A DNA stretch of 64,000 nucleotides from JBIQJD01 sp044507695 (GTDB lineage: Bacteria > Bacteroidota > Ignavibacteria > Ignavibacteriales > Ignavibacteriaceae): positions 1-64,000 of the forward strand of contig JBIQJD010000011.1 in the NCBI GenBank assembly GCA_044507695.1, given 5' to 3'. Shown in pieces: positions 1 to 8,439 of this stretch; positions within the stretch are counted from its first letter, which is position 1, and each line of letters opens with the position of its first letter. A model generated the notes under the pieces. It was given only the letters and a program-made list of their open reading frames with translations. It had not been told where the DNA came from and did no database searches. The translations under genes were made by a program, and so were the position numbers.

Positions 1-75
1 TATCTGAGTTAATCTCTAAATAATAAGGTTATGCAACAGACTCGGCAGGCAGGTTAGCGAACTGATGGATTTACC

Positions 76-109
76 AAACCTCCGAGGTTTCTGAAAACCT
101 CGGAGGTTT
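76..109. repeat. perfect inverted repeat with palindromic arms
   Basis: Two 15-base arms, AAACCTCCGAGGTTT (76-90) and AAACCTCGGAGGTTT (95-109), are exact reverse complements separated by the 4-base loop CTGA. Each arm is itself nearly palindromic, so the element can form one long hairpin or two small ones. No T-run follows on either strand, which argues against a simple intrinsic terminator and suggests a REP-like intergenic repeat. It lies downstream of the minus-strand lipoprotein gene ending at 153. I see no gene in bases 1-152. Confidence 0.8.
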
Positions 110-152
110 AAAAGGTGTAAACAAACTAAACAATTGCTCAAATCATCATAAA

Positions 153-689
153 TTATTTCTTAGCAAGATTCACTTCACTGCCGTCATCAAGTACTGCGAT
201 TAATTTTTTGTTTTCAACTTTTACTTCATACATCTGATCATCATTATCAACAAGATAAATTTTCCCGTTCACGGATTTTCTTTCCATTTTTCCTTTCCCC
301 GGAACTACGAGCATAATTTTATCACCGTCTTTTTCAACCTGGTAAAGTTTGCCGTCAGGCATACCAACTGCCAAAATTTTTGAACCTTCCAGCCTGAACG
401 GAATAGTTTCACCTTCCTCCGATAAAAGAATAATTTTACCTTCTTTTATTTTACCCTGAAGAGAAGCATCATCAGCAGGAACAAAATCATCTCCCTGTTC
501 CATTGCCTTTCTTCTTTCCGCTTTTAATAATGCTTCCTGTTTTTGTTTTTCAGCCAAAGCTGTAGAATCCGCAATTCTTATTGAATCCTGTCTTGCCTTT
601 TCTAATTCAGCTTGTTCTTTTTGTTTATCACCGCAGCCGCCAGAGACTATTCCAAATAAAATCACTGCGCTTAAAATGAAATATTTCAT
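153..689 (-). CDS. lipoprotein with coiled-coil N-terminus, unknown function
   Basis: The product is about 178 residues. It opens with a hydrophobic signal segment ending in a lipobox-like VSGGC, so it is probably lipid-anchored. A charged Lys/Glu/Ala-rich stretch, probably helical, follows for about 45 residues. The C-terminal half contains short repeats of the type DGKLYQV / NGKIYLV, suggesting a small beta-structured domain. I chose the ATG at 689 rather than the upstream one at 701 because GGAG lies 6 bases before it and the lipoprotein signal then starts correctly with MKYF. It is transcribed away from hemH. The family is not recognised; the lipoprotein call is from the signal only. Confidence 0.75.
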   Translation of the reverse strand: MKYFILSAVILFGIVSGGCGDKQKEQAELEKARQDSIRIADSTALAEKQKQEALLKAERRKAMEQGDDFVPADDASLQGKIKEGKIILLSEEGETIPFRLEGSKILAVGMPDGKLYQVEKDGDKIMLVVPGKGKMERKSVNGKIYLVDNDDQMYEVKVENKKLIAVLDDGSEVNLAKK

Positions 690-914
690 TATTATCTCCA
701 TTCTTTATTTATGGATAAAACAATTTAAGCCTCATTTATTTGTGTAAAAATTGTTCAACTCACATAAGATGAAGATGCACGGCGGTGTGATAATTCTCAA
801 AATCTCCCAAACTGCTTTATCTGATTGTTTGAAAATGGTTTTTATTTTTGAATTTATATTTGATTAAATACTGCCTAATTTTGTTTATCTCTTTATAAAT
901 AAAGAATGGATTAA

Positions 915-1865
915 ATGAATAAAACTGCAGTTGTGCTTTTAAATCTCGGGGGACCTGATTCGCTTGAAACTGTTCAGCCTTTCCTTGAAAATCTTTTTAA
1001 TGATCCTGATATTTTTAAATTGCCGTTTCAAAAAACACTGGCAAGGTATATCTCAAAAAAAAGAGCTCCAAAAGTTCAGGAAGAATACAAACTTATCGGC
1101 GGCAAATCTCCCATTATGATGTGGACGGAAAAGCAGCGTTCTATGCTTGAAATAAAATTAAGACAAACAAATCCAGGTGTTGATGTTTTAATTGCGATGA
1201 GATACTGGCATCCGCTTACACAGGAAGTTGTTGAACAGGTGGAGAGAGAGAATTATTCCAGAATAATTATGCTGCCGCTTTATCCGCATTATTCAATATC
1301 AACAACGGGTTCATCTTTTAATGAGTGGAAAAGATATTATAAAGATGATCCGGCAAAAATAATTTATATTGAATCATATCAGGCAGATCCGTTTTATATA
1401 AAAGCAATAAATCAAAGAATAGATGAATGCCTTTTAAAATTTCCGGAAGAAGTGCGTGATAACGTTCAGCTTGTATTCAGTGCACATGGAACTCCCGTCA
1501 GTTATGTAAAGAAAGGTGATCCGTATTCGCTTCAGATAAATGAAACAATTCATCTTGTTATGCAGGAAAGAAATTTTTCTCATAAACATCATCTTTGTTT
1601 TCAAAGCAAGGTGGGTCCTGCAAAATGGCTTGAGCCCGCAACAGATAAAATGATTGAAGAGCTTGCTGCAAACGGTAAAAAGCATCTGCTTATAATTCCT
1701 ATAAGTTTTGTGTCAGATCACGTGGAAACTTTGTTTGAGCTAAATATTGAATACAGGCACGTTGCCGATAAAGCAGGCATAGAAAATTATATTGTAATGA
1801 CAGGGTTGAATGATTCTGAAATTTTTGTTGATGCGCTGGAAGGAATAGTTAAAAAATATCTCTGA
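915..1865 (+). CDS. hemH: ferrochelatase HemH
   Basis: This enzyme inserts iron into the porphyrin ring in the last part of heme synthesis. The 316-residue length fits bacterial ferrochelatases. The start AVVLLNLGGPDSLETVQPFL is the family signature. The catalytic histidine lies in FSAHGTPVSYV (His191), and the conserved metal/proton-transfer glutamate lies in SDHVETLFELNIEY (Glu271); the spacing matches the His183/Glu264 pair of Bacillus HemH. The neighbouring genes on the same strand are the protoporphyrinogen oxidase and hemB, although structured repeats separate them. A weak GGA lies just before the ATG. Confidence 0.97.
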   Translation: MNKTAVVLLNLGGPDSLETVQPFLENLFNDPDIFKLPFQKTLARYISKKRAPKVQEEYKLIGGKSPIMMWTEKQRSMLEIKLRQTNPGVDVLIAMRYWHPLTQEVVEQVERENYSRIIMLPLYPHYSISTTGSSFNEWKRYYKDDPAKIIYIESYQADPFYIKAINQRIDECLLKFPEEVRDNVQLVFSAHGTPVSYVKKGDPYSLQINETIHLVMQERNFSHKHHLCFQSKVGPAKWLEPATDKMIEELAANGKKHLLIIPISFVSDHVETLFELNIEYRHVADKAGIENYIVMTGLNDSEIFVDALEGIVKKYL

Positions 1866-1870
1866 ATAAT

Positions 1871-2182
1871 TCATGGCTGAAGCCTGCTTGTACTTAGGCT
1901 GAGATGTCTCCGCGATAAATGGCGGAGTTAAAATAAAGTTCATCGATACTAAATGAAGTATGCAATACAGCAAAAAGGGCTTTAGCCCTGAAAGGAATGA
2001 CTAAACTATCTCTAAAGTAACTGAATCGATCATGGCTGAAGCCAGATCGTGGTAATGTGTCTCCGCCATAAATGGCGGAGTTAAAATGAAGTTCATCGAT
2101 ACTAAACATAAATATTAACTCCGCCTTTTAAGGCGGAGATGAAGCAGGCAATACAGCAAAAAGGGCTTTAGCCCTGAAATAT
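1871..2182 (+). repeat. two tandem copies of a multi-hairpin intergenic repeat
   Basis: The gap between hemH and hemG holds two imperfect copies of one unit, about 1871-1994 and 2031-2180. Shared blocks are ATGGCTGAAGCC, then GTCTCCGC with ATAAATGGCGGAGTTAAAAT, then AAGTTCATCGATACTAAA, then GCAATACAGCAAAAAGGGC followed by TTTAGCCCTGAAA. Each copy can form hairpins GGCT/AGCC, CTCCGC/GCGGAG and AGGGCT/AGCCCT; copy two carries an extra CTCCGCC/GGCGGAG hairpin near 2118-2138. The last hairpin ends only a few bases before the hemG start codon. Short minus-strand open frames here (about 1740-2109) are translations of the repeat, not genes. Confidence 0.85.
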
Positions 2183-2185
2183 GAT

Positions 2186-3550
2186 ATGAATAAAAAAATA
2201 GTAATACTCGGCGCCGGTATAACCGGATTAACAACAGCATATCTTCTTAACAAAGAAGGATTTGATGTAACCGTTCTTGAAAAGAAAAATGAAGTTGGCG
2301 GCTCAATGGAAAGCGTTTGGATTGATGGCTGCCTTTTTGACCGCGGCCCAAACAGCGGTTTGGAAACAACGCCGCTCCTTGCAAAACTTGTTGATGAATT
2401 AAATTTAAAAGATGAACTTCTCTACGGAAGCAGGGAAGCAAATAAAAGATACATTCTCCGCGGCAGCAAACTGCATCCGCTGCCAATGAGTCCGATGGCG
2501 TTCTTTAAAACAGATTTATTCAGCTTAAAGGCAAAACTCAGAATTTTTGCTGAGCCTTTTGTAGGAAGATCCAAGGACGGTTACTATCAAAGCATTGCTG
2601 AATTTGTTACACGCAGATTGGGAGGTGAATTTCTTGATTATGTAATCAATCCTTTTGTTGCAGGAGTTTATGCCGGTGATCCCAAACAGCTCAGCGTTAA
2701 ATCTGCATTTCCCAAACTTTATGCGCTTGAAGAAAATTACGGCGGATTGATAATCGGTACTGTTAAAAGTATAAAGGAAAGAAAAAGAAGAGCCGAGAAA
2801 TCAAAACAGGAAGCAAGAATGTTCTCTTTTAAAAATGGGATGCAGGCACTTCCGCTGGCTCTTCAAAAAGCTTTGAAGGAAAAAGTAATTACAAACGCTG
2901 AAGTTGTTTCCCTTGCTAAAACCGAAAACGGATATCAAATTTCCTACAGACATTCAGGTGAAATAAAATCAATAGAAACTCCAAAACTGCTTTCTACTAT
3001 TCCAGCTTATGCTGCAGCGGAATTGTTTAAGAATTTTGATTCAGAATTAATCCGCCATTTAAATGAAATTTATCATCCGCCTGTATTTGTATTATATCTT
3101 GTTTACAATAAAAAAGATGTTAAACAAGCATTGGATGGATTTGGGTTTTTAATTCCGCAGAAAGAAAGGAAATCTTTTCTCGGAGCTTTGTGGAGTTCGG
3201 TAATATTCTCTGACAGAACTCCGGATGATAAAGCAGCATTTACTTTATTCATCGGCGGTTCACGTGATCCTGAAATAGTAAACTATGATAGAGAGCTTCT
3301 TCTTAAAAAAGTAAAAAAAGAATTTTCAGAATTGATGGGAATAACTGCAGAACCGATAATTGAATCAGAAAGATTCTGGAAGAAAGCAATACCGCAGTAC
3401 AACGTTGGTTACATTGAGCATGAAAAATATTTTGAAGAATTTGAAAAAAAATTTCCCGGATTATTCTTAGGCGGAAATTACCGCGGCGGTATTTCTGTGG
3501 GTGATTGCCTTAAAAGTTCGGGTGAGATTTTAACAAAAATCAATAATTAA
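2186..3550 (+). CDS. hemG: protoporphyrinogen oxidase, HemY-type FAD enzyme
   Basis: This flavoenzyme oxidises protoporphyrinogen IX to protoporphyrin IX, one step before HemH. It is 454 residues, normal for the family. The N-terminus IVILGAGITGLTTAYLL is a GxGxxG FAD-binding fold, followed by the conserved EVGGSMES and DRGPNS blocks. The C-terminal FLGGNYRGGISVGDCLKSSG is the second FAD-contact motif of HemY-type oxidases. No clear ribosome site precedes the ATG: the upstream bases belong to the structured repeat, so translation may depend on its folding. The symbol follows Bacteroidota usage; the sequence type is HemY/PPOX, not the E. coli flavodoxin-like HemG. Confidence 0.94.
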   Translation: MNKKIVILGAGITGLTTAYLLNKEGFDVTVLEKKNEVGGSMESVWIDGCLFDRGPNSGLETTPLLAKLVDELNLKDELLYGSREANKRYILRGSKLHPLPMSPMAFFKTDLFSLKAKLRIFAEPFVGRSKDGYYQSIAEFVTRRLGGEFLDYVINPFVAGVYAGDPKQLSVKSAFPKLYALEENYGGLIIGTVKSIKERKRRAEKSKQEARMFSFKNGMQALPLALQKALKEKVITNAEVVSLAKTENGYQISYRHSGEIKSIETPKLLSTIPAYAAAELFKNFDSELIRHLNEIYHPPVFVLYLVYNKKDVKQALDGFGFLIPQKERKSFLGALWSSVIFSDRTPDDKAAFTLFIGGSRDPEIVNYDRELLLKKVKKEFSELMGITAEPIIESERFWKKAIPQYNVGYIEHEKYFEEFEKKFPGLFLGGNYRGGISVGDCLKSSGEILTKINN

Positions 3551-3552
3551 TA

Positions 3553-3640
3553 GATTACAAGATTTCAGATTGCAAAATTGAATAACCATCTAACACTGTT
3601 CCTCTAATCTTGCATCCTCGTAATCTTGCAATTTTGAAAT
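3553..3640. repeat. imperfect inverted repeat between hemG and hemB
   Basis: The left side carries CAAGATT (3558-3564) and CAAAATTG (3573-3580). The right side carries two copies of AATCTTG (3606-3612, 3622-3628) and CAATTTTG (3629-3636). The arms are partly complementary, so the stretch can fold back on itself. It fills almost the whole intergenic gap and ends before the hemB ribosome site. There is no T-run after it, so I read it as an interspersed repeat rather than a terminator. Confidence 0.55.
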
Positions 3641-3662
3641 AAAGTATTAACAGGAGTTAAAC

Positions 3663-4643
3663 ATGAACTTTCCCTATAAAAGATTAAGAAGATTACGTTA
3701 CAATCCGCTTGTGCGTAATATGGTGCGTGAAACAGAATTATCAAAAAATGATTTAATATATCCGCTGTTTGCCTGCCCGGGTGAGAAAGTAAAAAAAGAA
3801 ATCAAATCCATGCCGGGTGTTTACCAGATGAGTATAGATGTACTAGTTGATGAATGCAGGGAAACAGCATCACTCGGTATTCCCGCAGTAATATTATTTG
3901 GAATTCCCGAACATAAAGATGAGAAAGGTTCTGAAGCTTATGATCCGCAGGGAATTATACAAAGAGCAGTGCGTGCAATTAAGGCTGAAGTAAAAAATCT
4001 GCTTGTAATAACCGATGTGTGCTTATGCGAGTATACATCACACGGACATTGCGGAGTACTTAAAGGTGAAGAAATTCTTAATGATGAAACGGTAGAACTT
4101 CTTGTTAAAGAAGCCTTGTCTCATGCAGAAGCAGGTGCTGATATTATTGCTCCTTCAGATATGATGGATGGAAGAATTGGCGCGATAAGAAAAGCTCTTG
4201 ATGAAAATGGCTTTGAAAAAATTCCGGTTATGAGTTATGCAGCAAAATACTCTTCCGGATATTATGGACCTTTCCGTGATGCGGCTGAATCAACTCCCGC
4301 ATTTGGAGACCGTAAATCTCACCAGATGGATATTGCAAACAGCAATGAAGCTTTGCGAGAAGTTGAAACAGATATTGAAGAAGGTGCTGATATTGTTATG
4401 GTTAAACCTGCCGGTCCTTATCTTGATATTATCTACCGGGTTAAAGAGAAATTTGGAATGCCAACCTGCGCTTACCAGGTTAGTGGTGAATATGCAATGA
4501 TTAAAGCTGCCGGTATAAATGGCTGGATTGATGAAGAACGTGTAATGATTGAAGCAGCAATTGCAATTAAACGTGCCGGTGCGGACATGTTTCTTACTTA
4601 TTTTGCAAAAGATATTGCAAGATGGATAGATAAAAATAATTGA
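3663..4643 (+). CDS. hemB: delta-aminolevulinic acid dehydratase (porphobilinogen synthase)
   Basis: HemB condenses two molecules of 5-aminolevulinate to porphobilinogen, an early cytoplasmic step of heme synthesis. The 326-residue length is typical. The metal-binding cysteine cluster DVCLCEYTSHGHCG is present, so this is the zinc-cysteine type. Both Schiff-base lysine regions are visible: MSYAAKYSSGYYGPFRDA and DIVMVKPAGPYLDII. A good ribosome site, CAGGAG, precedes the ATG. It follows hemH and hemG on the same strand; the other heme genes are not in the window. Confidence 0.97.
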   Translation: MNFPYKRLRRLRYNPLVRNMVRETELSKNDLIYPLFACPGEKVKKEIKSMPGVYQMSIDVLVDECRETASLGIPAVILFGIPEHKDEKGSEAYDPQGIIQRAVRAIKAEVKNLLVITDVCLCEYTSHGHCGVLKGEEILNDETVELLVKEALSHAEAGADIIAPSDMMDGRIGAIRKALDENGFEKIPVMSYAAKYSSGYYGPFRDAAESTPAFGDRKSHQMDIANSNEALREVETDIEEGADIVMVKPAGPYLDIIYRVKEKFGMPTCAYQVSGEYAMIKAAGINGWIDEERVMIEAAIAIKRAGADMFLTYFAKDIARWIDKNN

Positions 4644-4690
4644 TTGAAGAATAACAACTTAAAATAATTCTTAATAAATATTAATAAGAA

Positions 4691-5044
4691 ATGGATTTTG
4701 ATTCAGTAAGAAAATACTGCCTGACTAAAAAAGGTGTTACTGAAAGTTTTCCTTTTGATGAAGTTTCTCCCGTTTATAAAGTGATGAGTAAAATTTTTAT
4801 GATCGGAAGTTTGGATTATCCGCCATCAATTAATTTAAAATGTAATCCGGAGCTTGCAGTTGAATTACGGGAACGTTATACCGGTATAACTCCCGGCTAC
4901 CACATGAACAAAACTCACTGGAATACAATTGATCTTGACAGCGGAATTCCGCCAAAAAAAATTTTCGAGTGGATTGATCATTCATATGAACTTGTTGCGG
5001 CAGGATTAAAAAAACAAGAGAAACAAGAACTGGAAAAACTCTGA
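4691..5044 (+). CDS. MmcQ/YjbR family protein
   Basis: This 117-residue protein has the compact YjbR/MmcQ (CyaY-like double-wing) layout: an N-terminal CLTKKGVTESFPFDE block, a central SINLKCNPELAVELRERY block, and the closing PGYHMNKTHWNTIDLDSGIP motif. Members are often described as DNA-binding proteins, but their function is poorly known and nothing here refines it. It lies 47 bases after hemB on the same strand, so it may be cotranscribed. Confidence 0.85.
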   Translation: MDFDSVRKYCLTKKGVTESFPFDEVSPVYKVMSKIFMIGSLDYPPSINLKCNPELAVELRERYTGITPGYHMNKTHWNTIDLDSGIPPKKIFEWIDHSYELVAAGLKKQEKQELEKL

Positions 5045-5063
5045 AAATTATATTCAGGTAGAT

Positions 5064-5831
5064 TTACTTTTCTGCTTCCATCAAATCCTGCACATTCCGT
5101 TTTGATAAATCAATCTGGTTGTAATCTGAAGTTCCGGGAAATTCAACAGTAAAATTTTTTGCTTCAGCAAATTCAATTAATATTTTTTCAGATTTCAGAT
5201 CAAGCACATGCCCGCCGGATGATTTATCATCAGAAATAAAATGGAAATGATAACCCGGAACATTAACGCCGTCCATAAATTCAGGAAAGCGAAATCCAAC
5301 AATTGTTCCTTTAATATTTTCAAACTCAAACTCTGATTGATTTTTTGTAACATCAACCAAACGCTTGTACGGCTTTTGCTGTGCAGGTACACTTCTCGTT
5401 TTTATGTAACTGAAACTGCCTGTAATATGAAATGTATAAATTAAATTTTTACTGTTTATCTGTTCATCAAGCAGCGCCGTAAGTTCTGCAAGGTTTTTAT
5501 CTTCAGCAGCTACTTCATTTCCTGCAGATTCAAATGATGTAATCACAGCAAAGGGAACGGGTGTTTCACCGCCGGGGATATTAACTTTTCCTTCACTCGT
5601 AACCTGGTAGAATTTTCCATCAAGAATAACAAGTTCACCATCGAGTGTGTTCAAGGTTCCCAAGCCAAAATTACCCTTTTCTTTCAGTTCACTAATCTTC
5701 AAATCACCATCATAATTTCCCTCCATCAGCGCGCTTATTACTGAATATTGAAAAATATCATTTTGTTTCTGGCTGAATAAGTTTCCCGCAAATAACAAGA
5801 AGACGATTATGAATGATGATTTTGTTTTCAC
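5064..5831 (-). CDS. budA: acetolactate decarboxylase, exported
   Basis: The family converts 2-acetolactate to acetoin plus CO2 with a bound zinc ion. The 255-residue protein has GTLNTLDGELVILDGKFYQV and the GYHFHFISDDKSSGGHVLD block. The three zinc ligands appear as His195, His197 and His208, with the same spacing as the Bacillus (Brevibacillus) brevis enzyme. An N-terminal hydrophobic segment, IIVFLLFAGNLFSQ, looks like a cleavable signal peptide, so the enzyme probably acts outside the cytoplasm. The start is GTG at 5831 with GGAAA upstream. No acetolactate synthase or butanediol dehydrogenase lies nearby. Confidence 0.92.
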   Translation of the reverse strand: MKTKSSFIIVFLLFAGNLFSQKQNDIFQYSVISALMEGNYDGDLKISELKEKGNFGLGTLNTLDGELVILDGKFYQVTSEGKVNIPGGETPVPFAVITSFESAGNEVAAEDKNLAELTALLDEQINSKNLIYTFHITGSFSYIKTRSVPAQQKPYKRLVDVTKNQSEFEFENIKGTIVGFRFPEFMDGVNVPGYHFHFISDDKSSGGHVLDLKSEKILIEFAEAKNFTVEFPGTSDYNQIDLSKRNVQDLMEAEK

Positions 5832-6069
5832 TTTTAATTTCCGGAATTATTTTTTCAAATCTAATTACACCATTTTTTGACTGTCTTAAATTTTAGGAAA
5901 CATTTTGCGCGAATCACCAACAATAATTAAATGGCTGGTTTCCATATCTCATCTAAATATAAAATATCTTCGTTGTAAATTATCAAAACTTGTTTGATAA
6001 TCTTGAATTAATATTTACCTTTTAGGAAGTATCAAATAATACTATCTATATATTAGTATTAAAAAACTC

Positions 6070-7992
6070 CTACTGCTTAATTAACCCAAGCTCTGTTTTA
6101 TCATACGGGCAGGCTTCATATTGAAACGGCAATTCTCTTTTACAAGCCGGGCAATGTTTCACCAGCTCAGGCAGATCAGTTGATTTACTTCCAAGCCAGT
6201 TTTTACGGAACGTTTCAATATCTGGTGTTAATGCAAGTGACTGATGTTCAAACGGAACAACTTCAATTAATTTATCTTCTTCAAAAGTTATTTCTGATGT
6301 TTTTATTTCTCCAAGTTTTTCAAATTCTATTATTGCATTTTCTCCCGGAGAAAAATTACTTAGTGCATTATAAAAATCATCTATACTGTTTATTGCAAAT
6401 GAACCTATCCTGATTATTCTATCATTTAAATCAATGCCTGCTTTATAAACTGGTGAACCGATAAGTGCAGGTGAATCAATATAAAGTTTGCCGTTCCTTT
6501 CCTCCAAAGAAATTTTTCCAATTGATGCTTCACCTTCAAATGATTTTTTAATTGTTAATCCGGCAAAGGAAAGAAGTTTATTAAAATCCGGAATTTCTTT
6601 CCCGAATATGTAATTCTCAAAAAATGAATTTGCAAATCCGGCACTGCCGGTTAAATCAGTGAGAGAATTTTTTAAATCATTATTTGTATAAGGAATTTCT
6701 GTTTTGCCGAATTTCTTCCAAAGCAGTTTCAGATAATCATCAAGTGAAAGACTGAATTCTTTTCTTAAAGTTAAATCAAGCGCAAGACCCAGCGCTGCGC
6801 CCCATGTGTAATAAGATAGAAATGTATTTTGTTTGTTCTGAGGATCAATTGAAACAGCGGCATCAACAAAAGGCGCCTGCCGGCTCATCTCAACAGGAGA
6901 GAAAAATTTAGTTGCGGGAGAATTTATGACATCGTTTACATATCTGGTTATCAGTTCTGAAAATGAATCAATGCTGTGAATTCCTGCGCGGGTTGTGATT
7001 ATTGTTTTATAGTATTCCGTAAATCCTTCAGCAAACCAAAGTTCATCGGATACATTCACATCATTAAAATTAAAAGGCTCAAGAGTTCCCGGGCGCATTC
7101 GTTCAACATTCCAGCAATGAAAAAACTCATGCGCAACTGTGTTGATTAGTGCATCAGAAGAAGAAGAAATTTTTCTTGTTGATGTGCAGAATGTAGAGTT
7201 CCGGTGTTCCATTCCATCACCGGAAGCAAAGGGAACGTAATCACATAAAAAAGTATATGAGCCGAAATCAAATTCCGGGAAGCCGCCCATTATTTCTTTT
7301 GTTTCAAGAACACAAGCTTCAACAAGTTTTTGATATGCATTAACCACGGCTTCATCTTCTGTTTGATGTATTGCCAATCTTATTGTATAATTTTTCCCGT
7401 TTGATTCAACATCCCATTCTCTGAAAATTAAATCTGCAATCTCAACCGGACTATCAAAAAAGTAATAATAATCAGGAGCTGTAAACGAATTTGAACCACT
7501 GCCCGGTTTTAATTGAGTTGCAATCTTCCAATCTTTTTCATCGGGAAGATCAAAATTAATTTCGATTGGAATTTCCGGAAGCTGTTCAGAGTAAACAAAA
7601 GCAGAAGGCACATTTAAATGAATATGTTCGGTATTAATTTGTGAGTAAGTTCCATCCCCGCGGTTCCCGAATAAAGTATATGAAAAAATTACTGTTCCTG
7701 AATGTCCGGTTATTACCCATTGGTGAAGATCTTTACTTACAAGATTCAGATTTTTACCATCTTCATTAATTGCTTTAACATTGTATAAGTTTTTTGCAAA
7801 CTCATGCAAAGCATACCTGCCGGGAGATGTTCTGCTCATCCTAAGCTTCAAGGTGTCTGTTTTTAAATCAGAAAATTTAACCTTTATTTCTGCTTCATGA
7901 TGAACAAGGTTTGGGAAGGATACTTCATAAACTATTCTTTGCGGAAAAACAGAAATAGTAAAAAGGAGAAATAGGAATTGAAAATACTTCAT
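6070..7992 (-). CDS. M61 family metallopeptidase with PDZ domain and C-terminal Cys motif
   Basis: M61 (glycyl aminopeptidase-like) enzymes are zinc peptidases. This 640-residue protein has a signal peptide (MKYFQFLFLLFTISVFPQ), an N-terminal beta domain, and the zinc site HEFFH (His288, Glu289, His292) with the third ligand probably Glu322 in FAEGFTEYY. A PDZ domain spans about 480-590, with LIGSPVYKAGIDLNDRIIRI typical of its core. The last about 30 residues hold HCPACKRELPFQYEACPYD, a partial zinc-ribbon pattern with three Cys and a His, unusual on an exported M61 enzyme. It stands alone on the minus strand with AGG before the ATG. About 240 bases upstream of the decarboxylase (5832-6069) show no gene. 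Confidence 0.93.
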   Translation of the reverse strand: MKYFQFLFLLFTISVFPQRIVYEVSFPNLVHHEAEIKVKFSDLKTDTLKLRMSRTSPGRYALHEFAKNLYNVKAINEDGKNLNLVSKDLHQWVITGHSGTVIFSYTLFGNRGDGTYSQINTEHIHLNVPSAFVYSEQLPEIPIEINFDLPDEKDWKIATQLKPGSGSNSFTAPDYYYFFDSPVEIADLIFREWDVESNGKNYTIRLAIHQTEDEAVVNAYQKLVEACVLETKEIMGGFPEFDFGSYTFLCDYVPFASGDGMEHRNSTFCTSTRKISSSSDALINTVAHEFFHCWNVERMRPGTLEPFNFNDVNVSDELWFAEGFTEYYKTIITTRAGIHSIDSFSELITRYVNDVINSPATKFFSPVEMSRQAPFVDAAVSIDPQNKQNTFLSYYTWGAALGLALDLTLRKEFSLSLDDYLKLLWKKFGKTEIPYTNNDLKNSLTDLTGSAGFANSFFENYIFGKEIPDFNKLLSFAGLTIKKSFEGEASIGKISLEERNGKLYIDSPALIGSPVYKAGIDLNDRIIRIGSFAINSIDDFYNALSNFSPGENAIIEFEKLGEIKTSEITFEEDKLIEVVPFEHQSLALTPDIETFRKNWLGSKSTDLPELVKHCPACKRELPFQYEACPYDKTELGLIKQ

Positions 7993-8088
7993 TGTACCTG
8001 CTTAATTTTTTTTGAAACGAATCTATTAATATTGAAAAGCAGATACAAGTGAACTGAAATTTTTTAAAGAAAAGAATTACATATTTTG

Positions 8089-8382
8089 TTACAAAATTCC
8101 GATAAGAAGCGCAGCAACAGAAATTAACAATGCAGTAAAAACTATGTATAAAACTGTCTTTAATGATTTCTGCAGTTTGATTAAAGCTGTCTGCAAAAGA
8201 TTTATCTGCTGCTCAAGCTGTTCATTTATACTTGCCTGAAGCTGCAGAGCCTTTTGCAGTTCTTTCTGATCTGCGGCAGTGTTTTTTACAATATTGTACT
8301 GCCTGATAATATTGTTTACTGTAGTTGCAATCGAGCCGCTCTTGCTTAACAATTTTATTATTGGAAGAAGATTGAACGCCAT
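8089..8382 (-). CDS. small C-tail membrane protein with coiled coil
   Basis: The 97-residue product has a helical Gln/Leu-rich middle (about residues 35-75, probable coiled coil) and one hydrophobic segment at the very end (VLYIVFTALLISVAALLIGIL). This suggests a tail-anchored or C-terminally anchored inner-membrane protein. It has no enzyme motif and no recognised family. It lies between the M61 gene and the restriction-modification pair on the same strand, with a weak ribosome site. Confidence 0.6.
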   Translation of the reverse strand: MAFNLLPIIKLLSKSGSIATTVNNIIRQYNIVKNTAADQKELQKALQLQASINEQLEQQINLLQTALIKLQKSLKTVLYIVFTALLISVAALLIGIL

Positions 8383-8439
8383 ATCTTTTTTATCAAAATA
8401 TAATATCAGCCGGATGAATCTGCAGTGATGCGGATGTTT

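Noticed and set aside
1740..2109. Two minus-strand frames of 71-77 codons between hemH and hemG
   Set aside because: They are translations of the tandem structured repeat (both contain the same SIDELxFNSAIY phrase), have no ribosome site and no family resemblance.
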